The position numbers and the translations under genes are program-made. 38,909 nt of DNA from the NCBI GenBank assembly GCA_021203545.1, contig JAJQAZ010000091.1, forward strand, positions 1 to 38,909, read 5' to 3'. The DNA comes from Tannerellaceae bacterium (lineage in GTDB: Bacteria > Bacteroidota > Bacteroidia > Bacteroidales > Tannerellaceae). This document shows, piece by piece, positions 15,861 through 24,207 of the stretch; position 1 is the first letter of the stretch, and every line of letters begins with the position of its first letter. Below the pieces are notes generated by a model. It saw nothing but the letters and a program-made list of their open reading frames with translations, was not told the origin of the DNA and did not search any database.

Positions 15861-17189
15861 TTATCTTCTTTTAAATGACGGCATTTTTTTACTTCCAGGC
15901 TTGGAAGTGGTAAGCATGCGCATCATCTTACGTGTTTCATCAAACTGTTTGATCAGCTTATTTACTTCCTGCACAGTCGTTCCGCTACCATTAGCAATAC
16001 GCTGGCGGCGTGAGCCATTCAGGATAGCCGGATTTGTTCTTTCTTCCTGTGTCATCGAATAGATAATAGCCTCAATACTTTTGAAAGCATAATCATCAAT
16101 ATCAATATCTTTCAGGGCTTTACCCACACCCGGAATCATAGATGCCAGTTCCTTCAGGTTACCCATCTTCTTGATCTGTTGTATCTGGGAGATAAAATCA
16201 TTAAAGTCAAACTGGTTCTTAGCAATCTTTTTCTGTAACCGTTTGGCTTCATCTTCATCATATTGAGCCTGTGCGCGTTCTACCAACGAAACGATATCCC
16301 CCATTCCCAGGATACGGTCTGCCATACGTTCAGGATGAAAAACATCCAGCGCATCCATTTTCTCACCGGTACCGACAAACTTAATAGGCTTATCAACCAC
16401 AGTACGGATAGAAAGAGCTGCACCACCCCGGGTATCACCATCCAACTTGGTAAGAACAACACCGTCAAAGTCAAGACGTTCGTTAAATTCTTTTGCAGTA
16501 TTAACAGCATCCTGCCCAGTCATAGAGTCTACAACAAAAAGAATCTCATTCGGCTGAATAGCAGATTTAATGGCTTCGATCTCCTTCATCATCTGCTCGT
16601 CGATTGCCAAACGTCCGGCAGTATCGACAATCACCAGATCACACCCTTTTACTTTTGCTTCTTTAATCGCATTCTGCGCAATCTGTACAGGATTATTGTT
16701 ATCAGGCTCTGAATACACAGGAACCCCGATTTGTTCGCCCAAAACTTTCAGCTGTTCAATAGCAGCCGGACGGTATACATCGCAGGCAACCAATAACGGC
16801 TTTTTATTTCGTTTGGTCTTTAACATATTTGCCAGCTTTCCGGAAAAAGTTGTCTTACCGGAACCTTGCAAACCCGACATCAAGATAACAGCAGGAGCAC
16901 CTTCCAGATTAATATCTGTTGCAGTTCCTCCCATCAAACCGGCCAGTTCATCGTGAACAATCTTCACCATCAACTGTCCCGGTTTCACCGCTGTCAATAC
17001 ATTTTGTCCTAATGCCTTGGTCTTTACCGTATCAGTAAATTGCTTTGCAACTTTATAGTTAACATCGGCATCCAGTAAGGCACGTCGAACATCCTTTAAT
17101 GTTTCCGCAACATTAATTTCCGTAATCCGGCCTTCCCCTTTCAGAAGTTTAAACGACCGCTCTAATCTTTCGCTTAAATTTTCAAACAT
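15861..17189 (-). CDS. ffh: Signal recognition particle GTPase
   Basis: A 442-residue SRP54-type protein that binds signal sequences of nascent membrane proteins together with 4.5S RNA. An N-domain of about 100 residues comes first. The G-domain follows, with GLQGSGKTTFSGKLA, the DTAGRLAIDEQMM box, TKLDGDTRGGAALS and KFVGTGEKMDALDVF. The C-terminal M-domain carries SMIPGVGKAL and the RNA-binding helix region around NGSRRQRIANGSGTTVQEVN. Its length is normal and it is intact. A Bacteroidetes -7 element lies about 50 bp upstream. Confidence 0.97.
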   Translation of the reverse strand: MFENLSERLERSFKLLKGEGRITEINVAETLKDVRRALLDADVNYKVAKQFTDTVKTKALGQNVLTAVKPGQLMVKIVHDELAGLMGGTATDINLEGAPAVILMSGLQGSGKTTFSGKLANMLKTKRNKKPLLVACDVYRPAAIEQLKVLGEQIGVPVYSEPDNNNPVQIAQNAIKEAKVKGCDLVIVDTAGRLAIDEQMMKEIEAIKSAIQPNEILFVVDSMTGQDAVNTAKEFNERLDFDGVVLTKLDGDTRGGAALSIRTVVDKPIKFVGTGEKMDALDVFHPERMADRILGMGDIVSLVERAQAQYDEDEAKRLQKKIAKNQFDFNDFISQIQQIKKMGNLKELASMIPGVGKALKDIDIDDYAFKSIEAIIYSMTQEERTNPAILNGSRRQRIANGSGTTVQEVNKLIKQFDETRKMMRMLTTSKPGSKKMPSFKRR

Positions 17190-17235
17190 AGCAATATATA
17201 TGATTTATTTATTTTACTCTGAACAAATTCGGGTA

Positions 17236-17243
17236 CAAAGGTA
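17236..17243 (-). promoter_or_regulatory. Candidate -7 element for ffh
   Basis: On the minus strand the sequence is TACCTTTG, which fits TAnnTTTG, 47 bp before the ffh start codon. No good -33 partner is seen. Confidence 0.45.
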
Positions 17244-17313
17244 CAAAATTTTAACAACCGAATATAAGGTTTAGTTAATGTTCTTATGGTATGCTCTAAT
17301 AATTAACGGAAAA

Positions 17314-17412
17314 GAACGCAGATTTCGCAGACAACACGGATGAACTCAGAAAATATTTTTTATTAATACATTAAATCTGCGAAATTCTGCGTAGTCTGCG
17401 AAATCTGCGTTC
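17314..17412. repeat. Gene-less inverted-repeat element (99 bp)
   Basis: Perfect 19-bp inverted arms at 17314-17332 and 17394-17412 (GAACGCAGATTTCGCAGAC at the left) enclose 61 bp of AT-rich sequence. The first 18 bases of the arm are identical to the ends of the element that carries the GxxExxY gene at 18630-19083. Near the right arm a further partial copy of the arm is seen. It looks like an internally deleted relative, placed in the spacer between ffh and ridA. Confidence 0.8.
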
Positions 17413-17437
17413 CCTATACTCTGAACCCTAAAAATAT

Positions 17438-17815
17438 TTACTTTGCGGCGATGACTTCGATCTCCACCAAACCGTTTTTGGGAAGTGTTTTTACAGCAAA
17501 AGCCGCCCGTGCCGGGAATGCTCCGTCAAATTGCGAAGCATACACTTCGTTCATAGCAGCAAAATCGCCCATATCAGCCAGCAAAACTGTTGTTTTAACA
17601 ATATCACCCATTTCATATCCGGCTTCCGTCAGGATAGCTTTGATATTTTTAAATGCCTGTATTGTTTGTTCCTGAACACCTCCGGCTACAAAATCTCCGG
17701 TAGAAGGGTCAAAACCCAATTGTCCTGAAACAAAAAGCATATTACCAGTCTGGATAGCCTGGCTGTAAGGGCCAATAGCTGCCGGCGCATTCGTTGTTGC
17801 AATTACTTTCTTCAT
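17438..17815 (-). CDS. ridA: RidA/YjgF family enamine/imine deaminase
   Basis: A 125-residue protein of the RidA family, which hydrolyses reactive 2-aminoacrylate formed by PLP enzymes. The core features are present: AIGPYSQAIQTGNMLFVSGQ at residues about 11-30, QTIQAFKNIKAILTEAG, and the C-terminal block FPARAAFAVKTLPKNGLVEI with the conserved Arg and the final Glu that hold the substrate. The gene is intact with normal length. It is downstream of rlmB in the same direction, 34 bp apart, and followed by a repeat. Confidence 0.95.
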   Translation of the reverse strand: MKKVIATTNAPAAIGPYSQAIQTGNMLFVSGQLGFDPSTGDFVAGGVQEQTIQAFKNIKAILTEAGYEMGDIVKTTVLLADMGDFAAMNEVYASQFDGAFPARAAFAVKTLPKNGLVEIEVIAAK

Positions 17816-17849
17816 AATCTGTGTTTATATTTATAACAAATAATATTCT

Positions 17850-18599
17850 TTACTTTTCCTGTTTAGCCATTTGCTGCCGGATCACTTCGTAAATCATAAT
17901 AGACGAAGCAACCGATACATTCAACGACTGAATTGCTCCGAAAAGTGGGATTTTTACCATTTCATCGCATATCCGCAAATTCTCCATTGAAACACCCGTA
18001 TCCTCAGCACCCATTACGATAGCAACAGGTCCTTCATAGGTTACTTCCGTATATAATTCGGAAGCTTTTTCGCTGGCAGCAAAAACCTTTACACCACTCT
18101 CCTGCAAAAAGCGAATGGATTGATTGATACTTTTTTCCTTACATACAGGCAGAGTCATCAATGCTCCGGCAGAAGTTTTAACAGCATCCGCATTTACGGT
18201 AACACTACCTTTTGCCGGAATAACAATAGCATCAACTCCGGCACATTCGCAGGTACGGGCAATAGCACCAAAATTTCTAACATCCGTAATACCATCCAGT
18301 AAAACAATGAAAGGATTTTTCCCCTGTTCGTATACAAACGGAATAATATCTTCCAGACGCTGGTACGTAATAGAAGAAATAAAAGCAATTACCCCCTGGT
18401 GATTTTTACGTGTCTGACGGTTTAACCGTTCCAGCGGAACCCGCTGAACCGGTATATCCGTACCTTTCAGAACCTCAAACAGTTCCCGTACCAAATCACC
18501 CTGGATATCCCTTTTCACCAGAATTTTATCAATCTCTTTCCCGGCCTGAACTGCCTCTATCACAGCCCGTATGCCAAATATCATTTCATTCTCTTTCAT
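17850..18599 (-). CDS. rlmB: SpoU-family rRNA 2'-O-ribose methyltransferase (RlmB-like)
   Basis: A 249-residue SPOUT methyltransferase. The small N-terminal substrate-binding domain begins MIFGIRAVIEAVQAGKEID and includes LNRQTRKNHQGVIAFIS. The three family motifs follow: NFGAIARTCECAGVDAIVIP with the catalytic Asn and Arg, IVMGAEDTGVS, and IPLFGAIQSLNVSVASSIMI, which forms the trefoil knot that binds S-adenosylmethionine. RlmB methylates a guanosine of 23S rRNA. The exact target nucleotide here is assumed by family. The gene is intact. Confidence 0.9.
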   Translation of the reverse strand: MKENEMIFGIRAVIEAVQAGKEIDKILVKRDIQGDLVRELFEVLKGTDIPVQRVPLERLNRQTRKNHQGVIAFISSITYQRLEDIIPFVYEQGKNPFIVLLDGITDVRNFGAIARTCECAGVDAIVIPAKGSVTVNADAVKTSAGALMTLPVCKEKSINQSIRFLQESGVKVFAASEKASELYTEVTYEGPVAIVMGAEDTGVSMENLRICDEMVKIPLFGAIQSLNVSVASSIMIYEVIRQQMAKQEK

Positions 18600-18629
18600 T
18601 CAATTTTGTTATTTGCTTTTAGCGGAAGT

Positions 18630-19083
18630 GAACGCAGATTTCGCAGATTACACAGAGTAACGCAGAATAATTATTTATTTATATTTCTGAATATTTTCCG
18701 CCGCACTTTTGCACTGTTTCCGAAATTTAATAATAATCCTACTTCCATATTAGTTGCTTTTAAATAATTTATGAGTTGTGCTTCATGTTCATGACATATA
18801 TCCGCACATGCTTTCAACTCTAATATTATCTTATCATTTACTATTATATCTGCTACATATTCACCTACCACATACTCCCTATAATATACTTTCAACGGAT
18901 ATTGCGCTTTACAATCAAAACCTCTGTCCTGTAATTCAAAATAAAGAGCATTCTGATATACCCTTTCTAAAAATCCAGTTCCTAACGTACGATGTACTTT
19001 ATAAAAAGCCCCGATTATTTCTTCTGTTTCTTCTTTAAATAAATAATCTGCGTCCGTCTGTGTAATCTGCGAAATCTGCGTTC
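18630..19083. mobile_element. Inverted-repeat cassette carrying a GxxExxY gene
   Basis: Perfect 27-bp inverted arms at 18630-18656 and 19057-19083 (GAACGCAGATTTCGCAGATT at the left end) flank a single gene, the GxxExxY protein. The right arm is inside the coding sequence and encodes the GTQISQITQ segment of its N-terminus. The left arm begins 15 bp past the stop codon. A gene-less element with the same ends lies 1.2 kb away at 17314-17412. No transposase is present, and target-site duplications are not evident. That it moves is an inference from the inverted ends and multiple copies. Confidence 0.65.
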
Positions 19084-19099
19084 CCTTCCTCATAGCCAT
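18671..19099 (-). CDS. GxxExxY family protein (PD-(D/E)XK nuclease-like)
   Basis: A 142-residue protein. The family signature G-x-x-E-x-x-Y is seen as GFLERVY within HRTLGTGFLERVYQNALYFE (residues about 37-56). VADIIVNDKIILELKACADI carries the D...ExK pattern of PD-(D/E)XK nucleases, and EAQLINYLKATNMEVGLLLNFG is the usual C-terminal part. The biological role of the family is unknown. No methionine occurs between the inverted-repeat arm and the domain, so the start must be at 19099 or 19093 and the repeat is translated. It lies 12 bp after recN and before rlmB, among housekeeping genes where such a gene is not usual, which fits insertion. Confidence 0.85.
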   Translation of the reverse strand: MAMRKGTQISQITQTDADYLFKEETEEIIGAFYKVHRTLGTGFLERVYQNALYFELQDRGFDCKAQYPLKVYYREYVVGEYVADIIVNDKIILELKACADICHEHEAQLINYLKATNMEVGLLLNFGNSAKVRRKIFRNINK

Positions 19100-19111
19100 T
19101 AAACTTCTGGT

Positions 19112-20773
19112 TTACCCGATACCCAACAGATCTTTTGCGTTGGCTATGGAGGCATCTGTCAGGGTGGCACCGCTTAGCATACGGGCAACTTCTGTGATAC
19201 GTTCCTGTTCCGTTAATTTACGGATACGGGTAACGGTCTGATTATTTATATCTTCTTTATATACAAAGAAGTGTTCTTTTCCTTTAGCTGCGATTTGTGG
19301 CAGGTGGGTAATAGTTACCACCTGCATTTTGGAACCCAGATCATGCATTATATCTCCCATTTTATCCGCAATATCTCCGGATACTCCGGTATCTACTTCA
19401 TCAAAGATAATAGAAGGAAGCGCTTTATATCCTGCGATAAGAGCTTTTATACAAAGCATCAAACGGGAAATTTCACCTCCGGAAGCCGTTTGAGCCACTT
19501 TTTCCAGATCACCGCTCTTGTTGGCAGAAAACATAAACTGAATATCATCCATTCCATCGCTTCCCGGCTCTTTTCTCTCTATGAAATCAATCCGGAAACG
19601 TGTATTAGGCATACCCAATGGTTTAACCATATCAATCAGCATCTTTGTAATAGATTCCGCCGACTTTTTCCGGATAGCAGTCAGTACCGTTGCTTTTTTA
19701 AGAAGTCTTTCATAGGAACCGGCCTGTTCCTTTTCAAGCTCTTTGATCTGCTCATCAAAAGAATCGATCTGGGTAAGCTGGCTTTCATAAGACTCCTGCA
19801 AAGCTATTAATTCATCAACTGTTGAAAGATGATGTTTCTGTTGTAACGAATAAATTGTATTCAACCGCTCATTCACCCACTCCAGGCGTTCCGGATTAAA
19901 CTCAATATCCTCGGCCAGTACCTCAATTTCCGAAGCCAGATCCGACAGGTCTATATAAGCCGAACGAAGACGTTCCGAAAAATCCGCTGCTTTAGAGAAA
20001 TATCGGTCTAACGAATCAGTAGTAGATAAAGCCTCTTTTATATGTTGCAACCCTCCCTGTTCGTCGCCAGTCAATAGTGCAGTAACTTTATACAATGCAC
20101 CTTTAATCTCTTCTGCGTGCGACAACGTTTCGGTTTCCTGTTCCAGTTCTTCCTGTTCACCGGTTTTTAACGCAGCTTCCTGCAACTGTTCAAGCTGGAA
20201 ACGGATATAATCTTCATCTTTTTTAGCCTGTTCCGCTTTTTCTTTTAGTGCACGCAGTTGTTTTCTTATATCCTGATAATGTAAATACTCTGTTCTGTAA
20301 TCAGTAAAAACATTCCTCTTACCGGTAATAATATCAACAACACTTAATTGAAAATGGCTATCAGCCAGCAACAGGTTCTGATGCTGTGAATGTATATCAA
20401 TCAGATTACTTCCCAACTCTTTCATGGCTGATAATGAAACGGGCGAATCATTTACAAAAGCACGCGATTTGCCGGATGCAAAAAGTTCGCGACGCATAAT
20501 GCAGGTTTCCGGATCGTATTCCATATCATGGGCTTCAAATATAGCCTGAAGCTGATAAGCTGAAATATCAAATTCAGCTTCAATCACACACTTATCTGCT
20601 CCGGCTTTAATACTTTTAGCATCTGCCCGTTGGCCGAGAACAAGCCCCAAAGCTCCCAGAATAATTGACTTTCCGGCACCTGTCTCACCAGTCAGAACAG
20701 AAAACCCATTCTCAAACCGGATATCCAGATTATCGATCAATACGAAATTTTGTATAAACAATGATTTAAGCAT
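19112..20773 (-). CDS. recN: DNA repair protein RecN
   Basis: A 553-residue SMC-like ATPase for double-strand break repair. The head domain begins with MLKSLFIQNFVLIDNLDIRF and Walker A GETGAGKSIILGALGLVLGQ. The D-loop region lies in FVNDSPVSLSAMKELG and DIHSQHQNLLL. Long coiled-coil helices rich in Glu, Gln and Leu span about residues 150-390. The C-terminal head half has ABC signature TASGGEISRLMLCIKAL, Walker B PSIIFDEVDTGVSGDIADKM and VVTITHLPQIAAKG. It is intact. It starts 4 bp after the coaBC stop codon, so the two are co-transcribed. Confidence 0.97.
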   Translation of the reverse strand: MLKSLFIQNFVLIDNLDIRFENGFSVLTGETGAGKSIILGALGLVLGQRADAKSIKAGADKCVIEAEFDISAYQLQAIFEAHDMEYDPETCIMRRELFASGKSRAFVNDSPVSLSAMKELGSNLIDIHSQHQNLLLADSHFQLSVVDIITGKRNVFTDYRTEYLHYQDIRKQLRALKEKAEQAKKDEDYIRFQLEQLQEAALKTGEQEELEQETETLSHAEEIKGALYKVTALLTGDEQGGLQHIKEALSTTDSLDRYFSKAADFSERLRSAYIDLSDLASEIEVLAEDIEFNPERLEWVNERLNTIYSLQQKHHLSTVDELIALQESYESQLTQIDSFDEQIKELEKEQAGSYERLLKKATVLTAIRKKSAESITKMLIDMVKPLGMPNTRFRIDFIERKEPGSDGMDDIQFMFSANKSGDLEKVAQTASGGEISRLMLCIKALIAGYKALPSIIFDEVDTGVSGDIADKMGDIMHDLGSKMQVVTITHLPQIAAKGKEHFFVYKEDINNQTVTRIRKLTEQERITEVARMLSGATLTDASIANAKDLLGIG

Positions 20774-20777
20774 GCAA

Positions 20778-21986
20778 TTACTTTTCTTTCAAAGTTACAA
20801 TTAATTGATCAACAATGTCTACTGCCACCTCTGTTTTTAACCGCAGAGAATATTCTTTTACATCATCCTGACGGGTCAGGATCGAAATTTTATTTGTATC
20901 ACCCTGAAATCCGGCTCCTTCTTCACGAAGAGAATTCATAACGATAAAATCAAGATTTTTGCGGTTCAGCTTCTCTACCGCGTTCGATATTTCATCATTT
21001 GTCTCCAGGGCAAACCCAACCAATACCTGGCCGGGCTTTTTAATAGCACCCAAAGAGGCGGCAATATCCTTGTTTGCTGTCAACTCCAACGTCATATTCC
21101 CATTACAGTTGCGTTTAATCTTCTTTTCCGCAACTGTGGCCGGACGGTAATCGGCTACCGCTGCGCATAGAATAGCAGCATCCGCACCGGGAAAGGTTTG
21201 CATAGCCATGCCATACATCTCTTCTGCCGATTCCACATTTATGCGGTGGATACGGGGATTCGTGACTTGCAGCCCCACAGGCCCTGTAATAAGAGTAACA
21301 TCAGCTCCCCGCGAAGCACACGCTTCCGCCAGGGCAAACCCCATTTTGCCGGACGAATAATTTCCGATAAAACGAACCGGATCTATTTTTTCATAGGTTG
21401 GCCCGGCTGTTATCACTATCTTTTTTTTTTGCAAATCCTGCCCAGCTGCAAAAAAATTGTCCAATATTTCTATAATCTTATCCGGCTCCTCCATTCTTCC
21501 CTTACCAACCAAATGGCTGGCCAGTTCACCTTCTGCCGGTTCTATAATATAATTCCCGAATCCTCTTAGTTTATCCAGATTTTGCCGGGTGGTTGGGTGA
21601 GCAAACATATCCAGATCCATAGCCGGAGCGACAAACACCGGAGCTTTACAGGAAAGATAAGTAGTTACCAGCATATTATCGGCGATACCATTTGCCATTT
21701 TTCCAATAGTGGCAGCTGTTGCCGGAGCTATAACCATTGCATCCGCCCACAACCCCAAATCTACATGACTATGCCACGATCCATCCCGGTTAGAGAAAAA
21801 TTCGCTGATCACCGGGTTACTACTTAACGCGAATAAGGTAATAGGAGTAATAAATTCTTTTCCGGCAGGGGTGATAACCACCTGTACCTCTGCTCCCCGC
21901 TTAACAAAACCACGGATCAGATACGCCGCTTTATAAGCAGCAATACTTCCGGTAATACCTAATATGATCTTTTTTCCTGCTAACAT
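20778..21986 (-). CDS. coaBC: Phosphopantothenoylcysteine decarboxylase/synthetase
   Basis: A 402-residue bifunctional enzyme for coenzyme A synthesis. The N-terminal flavoprotein domain (CoaC) has GITGSIAAYKAAYLIRGFVK, the HVDLGLWADAMVIAPATAAT segment with the active His, and VAPAMDLDMF. Residues from about 186 form the CoaB domain: KKIVITAGPTYEKIDPVRFI, SSGKMGFALAEACASRGADV and the IKRNCNGNMTLELTANKDI segment. It converts 4'-phosphopantothenate and cysteine, with CTP, to 4'-phosphopantetheine. The gene is intact, co-directional with recN. Confidence 0.95.
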   Translation of the reverse strand: MLAGKKIILGITGSIAAYKAAYLIRGFVKRGAEVQVVITPAGKEFITPITLFALSSNPVISEFFSNRDGSWHSHVDLGLWADAMVIAPATAATIGKMANGIADNMLVTTYLSCKAPVFVAPAMDLDMFAHPTTRQNLDKLRGFGNYIIEPAEGELASHLVGKGRMEEPDKIIEILDNFFAAGQDLQKKKIVITAGPTYEKIDPVRFIGNYSSGKMGFALAEACASRGADVTLITGPVGLQVTNPRIHRINVESAEEMYGMAMQTFPGADAAILCAAVADYRPATVAEKKIKRNCNGNMTLELTANKDIAASLGAIKKPGQVLVGFALETNDEISNAVEKLNRKNLDFIVMNSLREEGAGFQGDTNKISILTRQDDVKEYSLRLKTEVAVDIVDQLIVTLKEK

Positions 21987-21998
21987 ACTCTTATAAGT

Positions 21999-22055
21999 AA
22001 TTAGTAGTTAGTAGTTGGTAGATTTTTACTCTTATTTGGTTTGCCAACTATTAAC
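21999..22055. repeat. Short repeat of TTAGTAGTTAGTAG type
   Basis: The 77-bp gap between yqhD and coaBC contains TTAGTAGTTAGTAGTTGG followed, after about 20 bases, by CCAAC and ACCACTTAA in the opposite sense. It is a short, weak member of the same repeat class as 3277-3459 and 23216-23426. Confidence 0.4.
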
Positions 22056-22063
22056 CACTTAAA

Positions 22064-23215
22064 TTATACTCTTAATTTAAAAATGTCCCGCGCAACCTGC
22101 CAGTCTATATTAGCATGTTCGCCTAACTTCCAGCCACGTTGTCTGACAGGTTCTACTAAAGCATCTATATCCCAATCCTTTATACCATATTCGGAAAGAT
22201 GTGTTTTTAATCCCATTCTACGGAAAAAACCTTCGGTTGCTTCAATAGTTTGTTGCACCTTCTCCCCGGTAGAACCTTCATGAATACCAAAAACAACTTC
22301 TCCTAAACGAACTATTTTCTGTTCTTTCTCTTTCCGCATATACTGCATCACACCCGGTAATAGTATAGCCAGCGTCTGTGCATGATCAAGCCCATATTGT
22401 ACCGTTAAAGCATATCCCAGCCGGTGAGATGTCCAATCCTGTGGTACCCCCTGTCCGATCCAGCTATTCAGCGCATTGGAAGCAGCCCACATCAAATTGG
22501 CACGTATATCATAATTATACGGATCATCCAGGACTTTCAGCCCTTCTTCATAAATCACTTTCAACAGGCTTTCTGCAAAAGCATCCTGGACTTTTGCATT
22601 GACGGGATAAGTCAGATATTGTTCTATTACATGAATAAACGAATCCACTACTCCGTTTGCCACCTGATGAACCGGAACAGTATAGGTTACTTCCGGATCC
22701 ATAACTGCAAATTCAGGAAATACTTTAGGAGAAGCAGAACTCAACTTTTCATTAGTTGATTCCCGGGAAATAACAAACCGCTCATTCATTTCCGAACCGG
22801 TTGCAGCCAGTGTCAGCACAGCACCTAAAGGCATAGCCGACTCTATAGATGCTCCTTTAGTAAAAATATCCCAGGGATCACCGTCAAAACAGGTAGCAGC
22901 CGCAATGAACTTAACAGCATCAATTACAGACCCTCCTCCTACAGCCAACAGGAAATCAATTCCTTTTTCGCGAATAATATGTACAGCCCTCATACAGGTT
23001 TCGTAACCGGGATTAGCCTCTATACCGGCAAACTCCGTTACATCCCAACCCTGTAAAGTTTTGGTTACCTGTTCATATACACCATTCTTCTTAATACTAC
23101 CTCCTCCATAAACAAAAAGAATCTTACTTCCGGAAGGTATCAGGAACGGGAGACGGCTGATAGTTCCTTTCCCAAAAACAATCTTAACGGGATTAGAGAA
23201 CTCGAAGTTATTCAT
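22064..23215 (-). CDS. yqhD: YqhD-like iron-dependent alcohol dehydrogenase/aldehyde reductase
   Basis: A 383-residue group III metal-dependent alcohol dehydrogenase, close along its length to E. coli YqhD, which reduces short aldehydes with NADPH. Shared blocks are MNNFEFSNPVKIVFGKGTIS, FVYGGGSIKKNGVY, FLLAVGGGSVIDAVKFIAAA, LTLAATGSEMN and GVPQDWTSHRLG. The metal ligands are Asp and His in GVVDSFIHVIEQY, His in TSHRLG and His in YGLDHAQTLAILLPG. The ATG at 23215 is chosen because an extension to 23257 would translate the upstream repeat. Repeats flank the gene on both sides, between otherwise clustered coaBC and the exonuclease gene, so it may be an insertion into a housekeeping block. Confidence 0.92.
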   Translation of the reverse strand: MNNFEFSNPVKIVFGKGTISRLPFLIPSGSKILFVYGGGSIKKNGVYEQVTKTLQGWDVTEFAGIEANPGYETCMRAVHIIREKGIDFLLAVGGGSVIDAVKFIAAATCFDGDPWDIFTKGASIESAMPLGAVLTLAATGSEMNERFVISRESTNEKLSSASPKVFPEFAVMDPEVTYTVPVHQVANGVVDSFIHVIEQYLTYPVNAKVQDAFAESLLKVIYEEGLKVLDDPYNYDIRANLMWAASNALNSWIGQGVPQDWTSHRLGYALTVQYGLDHAQTLAILLPGVMQYMRKEKEQKIVRLGEVVFGIHEGSTGEKVQQTIEATEGFFRRMGLKTHLSEYGIKDWDIDALVEPVRQRGWKLGEHANIDWQVARDIFKLRV

Positions 23216-23426
23216 TTTACACTCGCTTTGCTCGTTAGTAGTTATCGTTCGCTTCACTCACTGGTAGTTAGCACTCCTTTCAGTCGTTAGTAGTTATCAG
23301 TCGCTTTGCTCCTTAGTAGTCAAGTAGAAATATTAATAGTTTAATTCTTACTACTTGACTTCTTTGACTACTAGTGAGTGTAACGAACGATGACTACTAG
23401 CGACTGAAGGGAGCGATAACTACTTT
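23216..23426. repeat. Intergenic repeat of AGTAGTTATC family, second copy
   Basis: This 211-bp spacer holds several variants of TTAGTAGTTATC joined to CGTTCGCTTCACTCACTGG-like blocks in one orientation. The centre is AAGTAGAAATATTAATAG. The complementary orientation (ACTACTAGTGAGTGTAACGA and similar) follows, giving a large imperfect palindrome. The same arrangement is in 3277-3459. There is no gene. Confidence 0.75.
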
Positions 23427-24197
23427 TTATTTATTATTAAACCCCCGCAATTTAATTTCAGTAAACATTTTCTTTGTATTCAACGGAAACTCTCCGTTCA
23501 GAATCCAGGAATAATATCCCGGATCATTTTTAAGAACCTCTTCCGCTTTCTGGCCTTTGTATTTACCGAAATTAATAATCTCTTCGCCTTTATCGTTGTA
23601 AATCATACGGCCTGCAAAATCCACATTATTGTTAAAACAGGAATATTGCGACAGGAAATTAACATCATTCTGCAAATCGGGATAACGATCCAGTTGAGCC
23701 TTTAAGATCTCATAAGTCGCCAATGTATCCGCTTCTGCCGAGTGGGCGTTATCTAACGTCTTATCACAATAAAATTTATAAGCAGCAGAAAGTGTACGTT
23801 GCTCCATTTTATGGAAAATAGTCTGTACATCTACAAACTTACGACTGTTTAAATCAATATCAACCCCTACCCGCAAAAACTCTTCAGCAAGCATGGGGAT
23901 ATCAAAACGGTTCGAATTGAATCCGGCCAGGTCACACCCTTCTATTTGCGAAGCCAGCGATTTGGCTATTTCTTTAAACGTCGGACAATCTTTTACATCT
24001 TCATCTGTAATCCCGTGAATAGCGGTTGATTCCGGAGGAATCGGCATTTCAGGATTAATCCGCCGGGTTTTTGTCCCTTCTTTCCCATTGGGATACACCT
24101 TGACATATGAAATCTCAACGATCCGGTCTTTTACTATATTGATACCGGTAGTTTCAAGGTCAAAGAATACCAGCGGATTTTTTAAGTTTAATTGCAT
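23427..24197 (-). CDS. DEDDh 3'-5' exonuclease, DnaQ/ExoX-like
   Basis: A 256-residue nuclease. Exonuclease motifs are FFDLETTGINIVKDRIVEIS (Asp and Glu of motif I), IHGITDEDVKDCPTF, GFNSNRFDIPMLAEEFLR (motif II Asp) and NAHSAEADTLATYEILKAQ (motif III His and Asp). The C-terminal 60 residues contain INFGKYKGQKAEEVL and YYSWILNGEFPLNTKK, a small domain also seen in ExoX-type proteins. It is probably a repair or proofreading nuclease rather than the main epsilon subunit. It lies 10 bp after dnaN in the same direction, which supports work with the sliding clamp. Confidence 0.88.
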   Translation of the reverse strand: MQLNLKNPLVFFDLETTGINIVKDRIVEISYVKVYPNGKEGTKTRRINPEMPIPPESTAIHGITDEDVKDCPTFKEIAKSLASQIEGCDLAGFNSNRFDIPMLAEEFLRVGVDIDLNSRKFVDVQTIFHKMEQRTLSAAYKFYCDKTLDNAHSAEADTLATYEILKAQLDRYPDLQNDVNFLSQYSCFNNNVDFAGRMIYNDKGEEIINFGKYKGQKAEEVLKNDPGYYSWILNGEFPLNTKKMFTEIKLRGFNNK

Positions 24198-24207
24198 TCT
24201 AAGTTAA

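Noticed and set aside
16263-16956. Open frames of 128-149 codons on the plus strand
   Set aside because: They are antisense to the well-conserved ffh gene and have no protein-like features.
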